Shown: one piece after another, positions 1 through 9,452 of the stretch
Layout of the letters: each line of letters opens with the position of its first letter
Position numbering within the stretch: position 1 is the first letter of the stretch
Source of the DNA: Pelargonium cotyledonis
Lineage: Eukaryota; Streptophyta; Magnoliopsida; Geraniales; Geraniaceae
DNA: 27,491 bases
Direction of reading: 5' to 3'
NCBI GenBank assembly: GCA_036897625.1
Contig: JAYMTA010000520.1
Coordinates: 1 to 27,491, forward strand
Made by a program: the position numbers and the translations under genes
Notes under the pieces: generated by a model
Told to the model about the DNA's origin: nothing
What the model saw: the letters and a program-made list of their open reading frames with translations, nothing else
Database searches by the model: none

Positions 1-19
1 TATATATATATATATATAT
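1..19. repeat. (TA)n microsatellite
   Basis: The window opens with an alternating TA run of 19 bases, which may continue upstream of the window. It is a simple sequence repeat with no evident function. Confidence 0.9.
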
Positions 20-472
20 TTATTTACTAATCATGATAAAAATTTAGTGAGAGAAGGGTTTGTATAAGTCACTTACACATATAATATATTTACTCTTATA
101 TTTTTATGGCAATGTATTAAAAATACTAACTAACTTGTTATTAAAATACTCAATATATGGGGGCAATAAAATGTGTTATATCCAAAAAGAAAAAAAATAT
201 ATTGTTATCAAAATACTAATGAATGGTCATGTATAACTAACTTACTAAAAAATGAAAGAAGACGCTAATTTTAAAACAAAATGTTAAGAAAAACCCGACA
301 CTTATACTGAGATTGAATGACAACTTTTTTTGCTTTAGTTTTGTAACGCTGAAGTAGAAATAAATAATTAATTAATTACCAATGATGAGTTATAGATCTT
401 CAAAATATTGTAACAGTGATTCATTAAAATATTACTCCGTATTACGTAGGGCTATTTGAAATGTTATCATGC
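20..472. other. AT-rich intergenic spacer
   Basis: This stretch is AT-rich and full of short A or T runs. I see no open frame of useful length, no tRNA-like boxes and no clear inverted repeat. I see nothing functional here. Confidence 0.6.
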
Positions 473-1005
473 AAGTGGGGGTGATAGCATGAGCACGCCA
501 CATAAAGTTATTATAAAGTTCAAAACATATTGTCATGAGATTGAACTGTTATTGTGAATATCAAAGGACCACATTAAATCATTTGATGTTTTAAACTTTG
601 ATTTCATAAAAGCGAGGAGAGATAGTCCAAGCAGGCTACACAAGGTTACTATGAAGTGCAAATCAGATTCTCAAGAGATCGAGCGGTTATTTTGAATATG
701 AAATGACGGTATTGAATCTTTGAATGATTTAAGATCCATACAAGTAGGGAGAGATAGCCTAAACATACTGCACAAGGTTAATGTGAAGTGCAAAACAAAT
801 TATCATGTGACTGAGTGGCCATTGTGAATTTCGAAGGATGATATTGAATCATCTAATAGATTTCTGCTCGTACAAGTAGGGAGAGATAGCCCAAGCAAGC
901 CCCACAAGGTTATCACGAAGTGCAAAATAGATTCTCATCAGATTGAACGGTTATGTGAATATCAAAAGCCGATATTAAACCAATTGATAGTTTTGGGTGC
1001 AACAG
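473..1005. repeat. Four-unit tandem array, about 132-bp period
   Basis: Four diverged head-to-tail units begin near 473, 610, 742 and 874, so the spacing is 137, 132 and 132 bases. Shared landmarks occur in order in each unit: AGTAGGGAGAGATAGCC (clearest in units 3 and 4), then CACAAGGTTA, then GAAGTGCAAAA, then a TTCTCATGAGATTGA-like block, then CGGTTAT, then GTGAATATCAAA. Unit 1 is the most diverged. No reading frame is conserved through the units, so this looks like a small satellite or an internal tandem region of a decayed transposon. No gene lies inside it. Confidence 0.8.
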
Positions 1006-1016
1006 ATTGAAAGAGA

Positions 1017-2210
1017 AATTGAACACAATTGTTTAATATCTTATGGTTCCACGATTGATTACCACTTTTAGGGATGTGAGTATAAAAACTTACTAGTTTG
1101 AGGGTCATAACAAACAAGATTGAAGTTATATGATTCAATCAAAATTTTGTTAAGCCCAGGAAAACAAAACTATTTAACTCATAAATGACAACGCGACAAT
1201 TTGTTGATGTGACATGCTGACATGTCAAATTTGATGAGGTGTTGGTTGATACCTATTCTTGTCGGGTTACATGATAAAAAATGGCAGTTCAATGGTTGGA
1301 ACAAAAAGATATGAGAGCAATAGCTAAAGTCAAAATTTTGTAAAGTTCAAGAGTGACAAAACTATTTAACCCATATGATTTAATCCGAAAGTGTTCGATG
1401 ATTTCAACGCAAAATATTAGAGTCATGTTTCTTGTTACAAAAAAATGTTGGTAGGTTGATGGCAGAGTAACATCCATCATACCGATGTGATAATTGATTA
1501 CCATTTAACCAGTAAAGGTGACGCAGTTGGTTATTCCAGCTGTGTGAGTGGGAAAAGTTCTTAGAATCGATCCCCACTCAACACATCCTTGGTGGTAGTG
1601 TAAGAGACCACTTTGGCGCAGTAAGGTGTCAAAAGTCCTAGGCTAGGGTTAAGAGGCAAAATCTATTTCCTAAACACTATTTTCTTATTCAAACTTGTAT
1701 GTCTTGAAAAGCTTCCTTAGCCGTTGCAAGATAGGAAAAAAAATTAATTACCATTTACAAGAGTAAGTATAAAAAAAATTAAGTAGTGTTTGTTTATCAT
1801 TTTTTTTTTGAAACTCTTGAAAAATAATGACATATTGAATATTTTTAAATTACAATTTGTTGGGTCCGTTTTGATTTTTTCACGAGGGCATACTTGAGAT
1901 TAAAAAAATATATATTATACTTATAATTTGGATGTAATTCATGAGAAAGTGGTTTTAACTATTTTAATTAAGTTTTCTTTAAAAAAAATTATGTTAATTA
2001 AGTTAAAAACTAAATTATACGAAAACCACCTTAGTAAAAAAAACAAGATGACGTGTCAAAAGTTCATAAATCTAGAAGGCAAAACAATTTAACTCAAAGA
2101 ATAACGTGACAACTGATTATCTATTATTGTCGATTATAAGGGTGAAAACAAAAAACCTAGTTATCTAACATACGGAACAAACAAAATTTGAGGACATAAA
2201 AAAAACATTT
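1017..2210. repeat. Diverged interspersed repeat fragments in spacer
   Basis: Several short blocks recur in degraded form. A block with CAAAATTTTGTTAAG followed by ACAAAACTATTTAACTCA occurs near 1139-1180, again near 1331-1373, and in weaker form near 2057-2100. A GATTGATTACCA block followed by a GTGAGTATAAAA-like block near 1052-1086 has weaker echoes near 1494-1506, 1745-1772 and 2115-2150. The pattern suggests old repeated insertions of one element family. No coding capacity is visible. The rest of the stretch is AT-rich and featureless. Confidence 0.45.
1517..1700 (+). mobile_element. Possible tRNA-derived SINE head
   Basis: GGTGACGCAGTTGG at 1517-1530 resembles the pol III A box, and AGAATCGATCC at 1563-1573 resembles a B box at about the right distance (33 bases between). 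The boxes are imperfect, no poly-A tail or target duplication is clear, and the 3' limit given is a guess. It could be a decayed SINE or chance similarity. Confidence 0.3.
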
Positions 2211-2503
2211 AACATTTTTTCATACAACTTTGACCATGGGTATCTTGAGAGGGTTCGCATCATTGGCGGTTGTCACCTTTAATCCATTTTCCACATTCAG
2301 ATTAATCTCATTCAAGACTTAGTCACAGTTAAAGATCATCACCTCTTCTCAAAGATGTATTGAGTGGATATCGAACGCAAATGCTATTCCTAATCACGCC
2401 TAATTAGAAGTCTTTCCCATTGATTTCCCATGCACTAGGTTAGCTATTGAATGATAAAGTGAGTGAGGGCAAGATATTTTCAGAGAAGATCAATTTTTAC
2501 AAG

Positions 2504-2555
2504 TATATATCTTAAACCCTATCACTACATTTCCACATTCCTCTCTTAAACCCTA
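2504..2555 (+). promoter_or_regulatory. Candidate promoter: TATA box and two telo-box motifs
   Basis: TATATAT at 2504-2510 lies about 107 bases before the helicase start codon. Two copies of AAACCCTA (2514-2521 and 2548-2555) follow, each within the longer repeat CTTAAACCCTATCAC. AAACCCTA is the plant telo-box, known from promoters of translation and RNA-metabolism genes, usually near the start of transcription. A CT-rich leader follows. The first ATG after this block is the one chosen for the helicase at 2617. The positions are read directly; promoter function is inferred. Confidence 0.55.
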
Positions 2556-2616
2556 TCACCTACTGTTTCTCACTTTCTCCTCTTTCTTCTCTTAACCCCT
2601 GACTCTACAATCCTCC

Positions 2617-5600
2617 ATGCCTGTAAAGCTCCCACCTCAGCTTCACCTCCTCAATTCTTGCCCACCACCCACTCTCTTCCGCAACCTCAAATCTGTACAC
2701 CCATTTCAATGCTCCCGACCCGTCGTAGCTCTCGCCCGCCTCTTTCCTTTCAGCCTCAACCATTTCGCTCTCAGCTCTCGCGGTACCGATCAAGTCTCGG
2801 TCCGAGCTGGAGCCGCCGGGTCGAGCTTCGAGATGAAAAAAGGTTCGAGGAGCTTAGTGGACGATGAGTCCGAGCTCAGCGACTTAGGATCCAGGGCGGG
2901 CTCCGGTGGGGATAGGGTTCGTGGTGGTGGTGGTGGTAGAGGTAGAGGTAGGGGTAGGGGTAGAAATGGCGACGGAGGCAGAGAAGGGTCTCAGACGAGG
3001 AGGACTGGGGAGAATTACGCGGACGATTTTGGTGGATCCAACGGGCCTAGATTGCGGAATGCGAATCCGTCTCTGGGAAGGAGAGGTGGTAGGGATTCAG
3101 GTTCTGGGTTTAGGCAAGATAGAGGGGTTGATAAGGTTATGAGCAATGCATATTCATCAATGCCACAGACTAAGCCAAGCTCATCAGGAGATGGCGAATC
3201 TTACCTAAGTGAGAGCAGGTAAGCATATCATGAATAGGCACTACCTTCTTTAATTTAGCATTCTTTTGCTGCTGTATTTTATGCTCTACTTCATTTGTAA
3301 CATGCCTAATTGAGTGCATATTCTGTAATTTTGTAATGAAACAATGGATTGGTTTTACTGTGAATTTTTAAAACAATGGATTTGTGGAACACTGAATCTA
3401 CACTAAAAACCCCATAATGGAAGGGTGATAAGGGCACTGTGCTATTCCTGCATGCACTACTCTTCCAGGTCGAAAAGGTCACAAAGCAACAGCCTTAACA
3501 ATGCACCGACGTTCATCCTCACTAAAAATGCATCAATAAGTTCAAGTTTTAATGAATGTGTAATGCTAGCTAAAGGTGAACAAGAACTTCTGAAACAGAA
3601 TGAAATAAAGCTTTACAAGAAATAATATACTGTTTGACGAGGAAAGGAAATCACCTGTCTTATAATAATGTTTCATGGATTATGGTCACTTGACCTGCTA
3701 TGCTCTCCATACTTGATGGGTTTTTGGATAGGAATCTGTCAAGTCTTTGGTGCGGTTGAAGTTACTCTAGCATTGTTGTAAGTTGTAGCTACTTGGGTAG
3801 ACCACACCAATCTAAAGTCCGGCTTCTTAATACATATATTAGATATCCAACATATCTTGAATTTACAGAGCACGAGAGGAGCCTATTCCAAGTTTCTACA
3901 GACAATATATATTTTAGTGCTTGTACATGTAATGTAGTTCTTTGATAAAGATTCAACATTTTAGTTAGCAGGTTGACTTCCTGTATCTTTTAGAATTGTT
4001 CCCCTTAAATCTGACTTCTGCAAATGCTGGCAGATTTGATCAATGTTCACTCTCCCCACTGTCCTTAAAAGCAATCAAGGATGTTGGATATGAGAAAATG
4101 ACGATGGTACAGGAGGCATCTCTTCCAGTTATACTCAAAGGTAGTTAATTTCCAACACAGCCTATGTGAAGAATGGATTTCCTCTAAAAGATTTCCATGT
4201 CTATTTTAGCATATATTCAGTTATTTTGAGTTTTTAGTATATACGAGGGAGTAGATTATAACTCAATGTATCAATTAGGGTTTCTAGTAACTTTTTTTAC
4301 CCCTGTAATAACTAATAACAGAAGAAAATTCTTCATTTTAATTTCATTTTTGCTTTTACATTATGTAACAATTCTTAGATACAAAAATTTTCCCCTATAA
4401 GATTTGTACTTGTTGAATTATCTGCAGAATAATAACATGAGGCTGCAGGCATTTAGGAGCTTCCCTATCCAATAGTTCATATAACTTTGATGTCGATTCT
4501 ACCTTTAACTTGCTAATGATAGGTGTCTGTTTCTCCACGAGAAAGATTGAAATACTGAATACTTATTTGTGTAGTGGCCACCCTTCATTTGTGGTTCTGT
4601 TGGTTGCTTTAGATCACATTGCATTTCCATATTCTGACAGTTTCCTACAATCATTGCCTTCCTTAGGTACGGATGTTCTGGCAAAGGCTAAAACTGGCAC
4701 TGGAAAAACTGTTGCATTTTTGGTAAGACACTTCAATTTTTGTCTTTATTAATTAAGTTGATATGTTAAACCTAGTAAACTGTATGCTGAAGCCTTGTGT
4801 GGTGAGCAAGACTTCCTGCTTTGTGGAGCTCCCTAATAACAAATTATATTTTAATGTGAAAAGGAATCACAGAAAGCACAAGGTTATCCTCGATAAATTG
4901 TCACATAACTATGTTTATCTTTTTTCTTTCCTATTATGTTTGTACTTGGCGTGTTCATGTGCATAACAGATTATATTTTAATGTGAAAAGGAATGAGAGA
5001 AAGCACATGGTTATCATAGTAAAAGAAGAGTTTGAGGTTCAGGATAAATTGTCATATATCTATGTTTTTCTTTTTTCTTTCCTTGTTATGTTTGTACTTG
5101 GCATGTTCACGCGCCTGCAAGTTCAAGCCTCTGCATTTTTTCTTTGGAATTTGGATATATATTGTTTTCAGAATTTTTTAGCGGGCATTTTTACCGTCTA
5201 TTAATCGGCACCCCAATTTGCATATGTCGAAGCCATTGATCTTAAGAAGCAGGAACTGTTGGCATCAATTTTTTTTATAGCATCCAGAATATGAAAGTAT
5301 TGTGGTTCAATTATACTGAATTGGTTCATTTCAGCTTCCATCCATTGAAATTGTTGTTAAATCACCTCCTGTTGATCGCAACCAAAGGTACGCACCAATT
5401 CTTGTGCTTGTAATTTGCCCAACTCGAGAGCTTGCAAATCAAGCTGCCGCGGAAGCTGGCATGTTGTTGAAGTATCATTCATCTATTGGCGCTCAAGTTG
5501 TGATAGGTGGTACAAACCTTGCTTCAGAACAGAGACGGATTCAAGCAAACCCCTGCCAGGTGAGTTTCTTTCCATTGTGGAGACAAATCATGCGTGGGAT

Positions 5601-7641
5601 TGTTACCACGTCTTTCTTTAGTTGTAGATATCTAAGTTGGGTGAAGATTGAACCAATGCAATGATCCTAACTGTTAGAAACATTATTGAACTGTTTGGCA
5701 TGTTGCTGAGCTGAGAACAGTGAAATGAAAGTAGCATCTTAGATTTTGGGTCAATCCACCATGCATTATGGTGGTCAAGATATCCCCAAGAACCTTCTGT
5801 TCAGACGATGCTCTTAATTAAGAATATATATATTGAAGCTTAGTAACACAATTATCATCTTCTACTCAAAATATGTAGCTCAACATTATTTTATTTTTCA
5901 CATTTAAAACATACAGATTCTTATTGCTACACCTGGAAGGCTTATAGATCATATTGAGAACACTCCAGGATTTGCAGCTAAGCTGAAGGGTGTGAAAGTC
6001 CTTGTACTTGATGAAGCCGATCATTTACTAGACATGGGATTCCGTAGAGACATCGAGAGGATAATAGCTTCTGTTCCCAAACAACGTCAAACACTTCTGT
6101 TTTCTGCCACAATTCCAAATGAGGTTTCTCTCTCTCTCTCTCTCCCCCCCCCCCCCAATCATCATATTCCCAGAGTTGTATTTTTTTATAGAACTCTAAA
6201 TTGCTTTTTGATATGAAGGTCCGTCAAATCTGTCACATTGCTTTAAAAGGAGATCATGAGTTTATCAATACTGTTCAAGAAGGCAGTGGGGAGACACACT
6301 CAAAGGTCGGCTATTGTTGATAGTTTTTTTTCCTGCATAATTGATAATTCCATATCTGTAAATTTGGAATTATATCAATTTGAATCATTTCAGGTCAGAC
6401 AGATGCATTTAATTGCTCCATTAGACATGCACTTTCCTCTACTCTATTCGCTTCTAAAGGATCACGTCGCAGACGACATTGATTACAAGGTCTGTATAAT
6501 TTCTTAAGTTCCTTTTCTTTAGAGTAGTTATAAAATTTCTGTCGAGATTTCTTTGGTTCTCTTTGCCTGGTGTCTGGAATATAGAACCTGAACATGCAGG
6601 CCAGAAGCGAACAAAAAGTAGTTGAATATTTGTGTAAGCTTGCCAAGCATTCAAGGCATGGTGAATGGTGATTATTCATGGTTCTCCTGAATATTTTGCG
6701 AATTCAACTATTGAGTGTTGTCAACATTTATTACAGGTTCTTGTCTTCTGCACCACTGCCATGGTCACGAGCATGGTAGCTGATCTTCTTGGTCAGCTGA
6801 AACTGAATGTTAGAACCATCCATTCAAGAAAGTCCCAGTCTTATAGAACCAAGGTTTCTGATGAATTTAGAAAGTCAAAGGGTATTATTCTTGTGACATC
6901 AGATGTATCTGCGCGGGGAGTTGACTACCCAGACGTTACTCTAGTCGTTCAGGTATTTTTTTTTTTTTATTTTCTATCACGATTTTCGTTTTTTTTTTCA
7001 ATGACGTGGAGCAAGAAGTTGGGATTCACATCCTTAGTTTTGTGTAGGAAGGCTAGTCTCTCCTTTTACAATTTAGATTAGTACACTTTTCGGTGGACAA
7101 ATATTAATTCGAAACCAATATATTTGTCGGGCATCACAGGTAGGTGTGCCATCTGACAGAGAACAGTACATTCATCGACTTGGTCGAACTGGGCGCAAGG
7201 GGAAAGAAGGGCAAGGCATCTTGCTGTTGGCACCTTGGGAGGAATACTTTTTATCTGCAGTCAAGGATTTGCCAATATCAAAGGCCCCGGTACCTTTGGT
7301 TGATCCAGACAAAAAGAAGGCGGTGAGTATGGTTCTTAAGGTTTTATCTCCCTGCTCTGCTCTCACATGAATCGTAATGTAATCTACTTATTTTCTGATG
7401 TATAATTAAACAGGTGGATCGAGCACTATCGAATGTGGAGATGGAGACCAAGGCGAGAGCATATCAGGCGTGGCTTGGGTATTACAATTCCAATAAGAAG
7501 GTGGGCGCCGACAAGAGGAGGCTTGTGGAGCTGGCAAATGAATTCAGCCAGAGCATGGGGTTGTCAACACCTCCCGCGATGAAAAAAGTGATAGTTGGGA
7601 AGATGGGTCTGAAAAATGTCCCTGGTCTCATTACCATCTAG
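2617..7641 (+). CDS. RH31: DEAD-box ATP-dependent RNA helicase (RH25/RH26/RH31 group)
   Basis: Ten exons join in frame to 668 residues: 2617-3218, 4034-4140, 4667-4722, 5335-5559, 5917-6123, 6219-6305, 6394-6489, 6737-6952, 7140-7322, 7414-7641; all introns are GT-AG. The product should unwind or remodel RNA using ATP. Motifs: Q-motif glutamine 227, AKTGTGKT 244-251, PTRELANQ 284-291, TPGRL 335-339, DEAD 362-365, SAT 393-395, VLVFCTT 461-467, TSDVSARGVDYPD 514-526, HRLGRTGRKG 544-553. All catalytic motifs are intact. Residues 1-57 hold no acidic residue and are rich in Ser, Leu and Arg, which fits an organellar (probably mitochondrial) transit peptide; residues 102-117 are RG-rich and likely bind RNA. 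The C-terminal block (YQAWLGYY, MGLKNVPGL) is typical of Arabidopsis RH25/26/31. I cannot separate these paralogues, so the symbol is approximate. A second in-frame Met at residue 73 could give a form without the transit region. Confidence 0.93.
2921..2964 (+). repeat. GGT/GGTAGA repeat coding the RG-rich tract
   Basis: A run of GTGG and GGTAGA/GGTAGG units inside exon 1 encodes consecutive Gly residues and then alternating Arg-Gly (residues 102-117 of the helicase). Such runs expand and contract by slippage in multiples of three, so its length probably varies between accessions. Confidence 0.8.
3219..4033 (+). other. Helicase intron 1, no feature seen
   Basis: The donor is CAG|GTAAGC and the acceptor is GGCAG|ATTTGA, with phase 2. 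It contains a short open frame around 3425-3625 with no recognisable product, and no clear repeat. I see nothing functional beyond splicing signals. Confidence 0.7.
4141..4666 (+). other. Helicase intron 2, no feature seen
   Basis: The donor is AAAG|GTAGTT and the acceptor is CCTTAG|GTACGG, with phase 1. The content is AT-rich and I see no repeats or conserved frame. The intron separates the Q-motif exon from the Walker A exon. Confidence 0.7.
4838..5114 (+). repeat. Tandem duplication inside helicase intron 3
   Basis: Two adjacent copies lie in intron 3 (4723-5334): 4838-4962 and 4965-5114. Both start AACA(A/G)ATTATATTTTAATG, continue with GTGAAAAGGAAT, GAAAGCACA and GATAAATTGTCA, and end near TTTGTACTTGGC. 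Copy 2 carries about 25 extra bases (around 5018-5042) before GATAAATTGTCA. Similarity is high, so the duplication is fairly recent. Open frames here are by-products of the duplication. The rest of the intron holds nothing notable. Confidence 0.85.
5560..5916 (+). other. Helicase intron 4, no feature seen
   Basis: The donor is CCAG|GTGAGT and the acceptor is ATACAG|ATTCTT, with phase 0. I see no repeat, RNA gene or protein-like frame in it. Confidence 0.7.
6127..6156 (+). repeat. (CT)n and poly-C microsatellite beside a splice donor
   Basis: A CT run followed directly by about ten or eleven C residues starts three bases after the exon 5 donor (GAG|GTTTCT). The intron is only 95 bases (6124-6218). 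Such a compound repeat is prone to length variation and could act as an internal pyrimidine tract. Confidence 0.85.
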
Positions 7642-7966
7642 GTAGATTGATTTGTACTTGGTAGTAGTTAGAGGAGGTCAGCCTATTATCCCAACATTTT
7701 CAACTACGTTCAGTTTATAACCCTCGATAGGCCTTAAAAGCGTTCCTCACGCGTAGCAGCGTTTTGTCAAGTTTCATTATTGGACCTCCGTCTCATTGTT
7801 AATGATAATGAACATAAACTGAATGTATATTAGTTCACTCTCTTTCCCTCGATTTAGATAAGAACTTGTTTGTGACCTCATCCATGTTCGAGTTGTTAAA
7901 AAAAATTGAGTTGACTAAAATTATTGGTTGAGAATATGAAGACCAACACTATTATATTCATTTGCA
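7642..7966. other. Convergent 3' spacer between helicase and small gene
   Basis: Both flanking genes end here, so this stretch must hold two 3' untranslated regions within about 325 bases. I see no perfect AATAAA on the plus strand; AT-rich variants such as AATGATAATGAA near 7801 may serve. No other feature is visible. Confidence 0.5.
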
Positions 7967-8416
7967 CTATGCAATATTTTCCATTACATATCCTACGGCA
8001 TCTTTGTAATGACTCCAAAAATCCGCCAGCATGGTCCAAATCATCTCCGAAAACCCATCGAAAACCTCCGACGTTTCAAACAATCCTTGCAGCGAATTCT
8101 TTGTCGACTCCACGAGACCAGCAATGGCAGAGCCAGCACCAGCAGCAGATCCTGTGACAGCTTCTTTAACAACATCAAAACCGGTAGACACCAGAGTGCT
8201 TGTAGCCTCCATTAAAAACTCCGAAAGGTACTCCAAACAAGCCTTGATCAAATCTCCGAAACTCTCCACCATCCCTTTGGCCTCGTCTCCAGGAGCCTTG
8301 AATCTTTGAATCACGAGCACAATTAGGCGAGCAGCGAGACCGAAGATCGCGCGACAGCATAGGCTGAATAGAACGTTGAAGGCGAAGAAAATTATGTTTA
8401 GAAGCATTCCTATCAT
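7967..8416 (-). CDS. Small plant protein of unknown function, hydrophobic N-terminus
   Basis: One uninterrupted frame of 149 residues runs from an ATG at 8416 to a TAG at 7967-7969. Residues 1-37 are strongly hydrophobic with two Arg and one or two Cys (MIGMLLNIIFFAFNVLF, then AARLIVLVIQRF), which fits one or two membrane segments or a signal-anchor. Residues 45-87 and 101-145 look like amphipathic helices, separated by an Ala/Gly-rich linker at 89-100 (GSAAGAGSAIAG). This layout resembles a family of short single-exon plant proteins annotated as hypothetical; I know no function for it. The gene converges on the helicase gene. The opposite strand and other frames also stay open for long stretches, but only this frame has a membrane-protein-like composition. 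The coding call is likely; the role is unknown. Confidence 0.75.
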   Translation of the reverse strand: MIGMLLNIIFFAFNVLFSLCCRAIFGLAARLIVLVIQRFKAPGDEAKGMVESFGDLIKACLEYLSEFLMEATSTLVSTGFDVVKEAVTGSAAGAGSAIAGLVESTKNSLQGLFETSEVFDGFSEMIWTMLADFWSHYKDAVGYVMENIA

Positions 8417-8740
8417 TTTTGTGGTTAGAATTGGAAATGTGGTGACGATGTTTGGGTAATGAGGCGTTGAGTTTTTGTATCCGTTTACGCGTGGTGTTGA
8501 AGGACTTGTCGCTGTCTTGGCATCTTCTCTGAAGTTGTGTTTGGCATGCGGAAAGTTTCTTTAAATGAAGAGTAGGTAAACAATGAGACTTGGGATTTTT
8601 TTTCATTTTTCTTCTTCTTTCAAAGAAACATAAATCTATTCAATGGTTATAAACTAATTAGAAGGGACCGTTTGGATGTCTCTTGACTCTTGTTAGGGGA
8701 ATATGACCTTCTTGTTAGCTAGTCTTTCAATTTTTGTTTA
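8417..8740 (-). other. Upstream region of the small gene
   Basis: This should contain the 5' untranslated region and promoter of the minus-strand gene. On that strand a CT/GA-rich stretch (about 8595-8630) and a weak TTTATAA-like motif near 8650 are visible, about 235 bases before the ATG. Neither is strong enough to fix a transcription start. Confidence 0.35.
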
Positions 8741-8748
8741 GACACTTG

Positions 8749-8835
8749 GAGCTAGTGATACCAGAAGCTTATTCCCTCGAGATTTCAAGTTCGAACATTC
8801 CTTTATGATGTTGGTATCACCGTTAAAAAAACACA
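8749..8835 (+). mobile_element. Possible decayed SINE head
   Basis: GAGCTAGTGATA at 8749-8760 is A-box-like and AGTTCGAACATTC at 8788-8800 is B-box-like, at tRNA-like spacing, followed by a short A-rich run near 8823. The flanks show no clear target duplication. It is probably a relic of a tRNA-derived SINE, of a different type from the pair at 9951 and 21409. Confidence 0.35.
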
Positions 8836-9039
8836 AATTGAGGTGGTCTAAGAATAAGAAACTCTAGATATTTGAGTGTTTAAATTAATTTGATTAAATT
8901 GGGTCAAATTAAAGTGAGGTCTAACATGCGTTACAATCCTTAGCGGAATACACTTACAAGCTCTGCAATTAATAATCAATATTTTTTTTTATAAATGGAC
9001 CGAGATTCTTTTTAACTATCTTAATGGATGAGTGAGATT

Positions 9040-9290
9040 CTTTTTACACGGGAAAGAGTTGAAACCAAAATGGAAGTATTTGAAGTTGTTTAGTTATGAA
9101 GTATTTTCTTCAGTCTTTTCAGAAAAAACTGTTTTAAGAAAACTGAAAATTTTGTTTAGTTGCATAGTTTCTCATTTGAAAAATTGGAAAATAGTTTTTC
9201 GAAATAGCTTGTAAATAGAATACAATTTTTAATTTTTTAAGTTTTCCAAATTGAAAACTATTTTTTTAATGTTTCACGAAGTATCTATTA
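9040..9290. mobile_element. Possible MITE-like remnant rich in AGTTTTC/GAAAACT
   Basis: This AT-rich stretch has many short inverted motifs, for example AGTTTTCCAAATTGAAAACT at 9239-9258, whose arms pair, and the recurring motifs GAAAACTG and TTGTTTAGTT. Such sequence is typical of small non-autonomous DNA elements in plant spacers. Clear terminal inverted repeats and target duplications were not found, so the boundaries are approximate. The remainder of 8836-9450 is AT-rich with nothing else visible. Confidence 0.3.
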
Positions 9291-9452
9291 TGCATAATGT
9301 CATTATTTATCAATTTAAAAATAATTATATTTTGCATTATTCTAATTTATGATTAAAATAAATATTAAAAAAATGTTACATAGATTTAAATGTCAGTTTT
9401 GGAATAAATTTTTTTCGTTTCGATCAAAAATGTCAGTTTGTTATCAAATCAA

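Noticed and set aside
473..1005. Possible CRISPR-like array
   Set aside because: The whole 132-base unit is repeated and diverged; there are no short identical repeats with unique spacers, and the host is a plant.
2514..2555. Interstitial telomeric repeat
   Set aside because: The AAACCCTA motifs are two separate copies 34 bases apart and not a tandem telomere array; telo-box promoter motifs fit better.
4763..5204. Short plus-strand ORFs with repeated YFNVKRN-like strings in helicase intron 3
   Set aside because: They come from the intron's tandem duplication and lie between correct donor and acceptor sites.
8175..8606. 143-residue minus-strand ORF overlapping the small gene in another frame
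   Set aside because: Its composition (many Arg, Ser, His, Asn) looks like an off-frame shadow, while the frame 7967-8416 has a coherent membrane-protein pattern.
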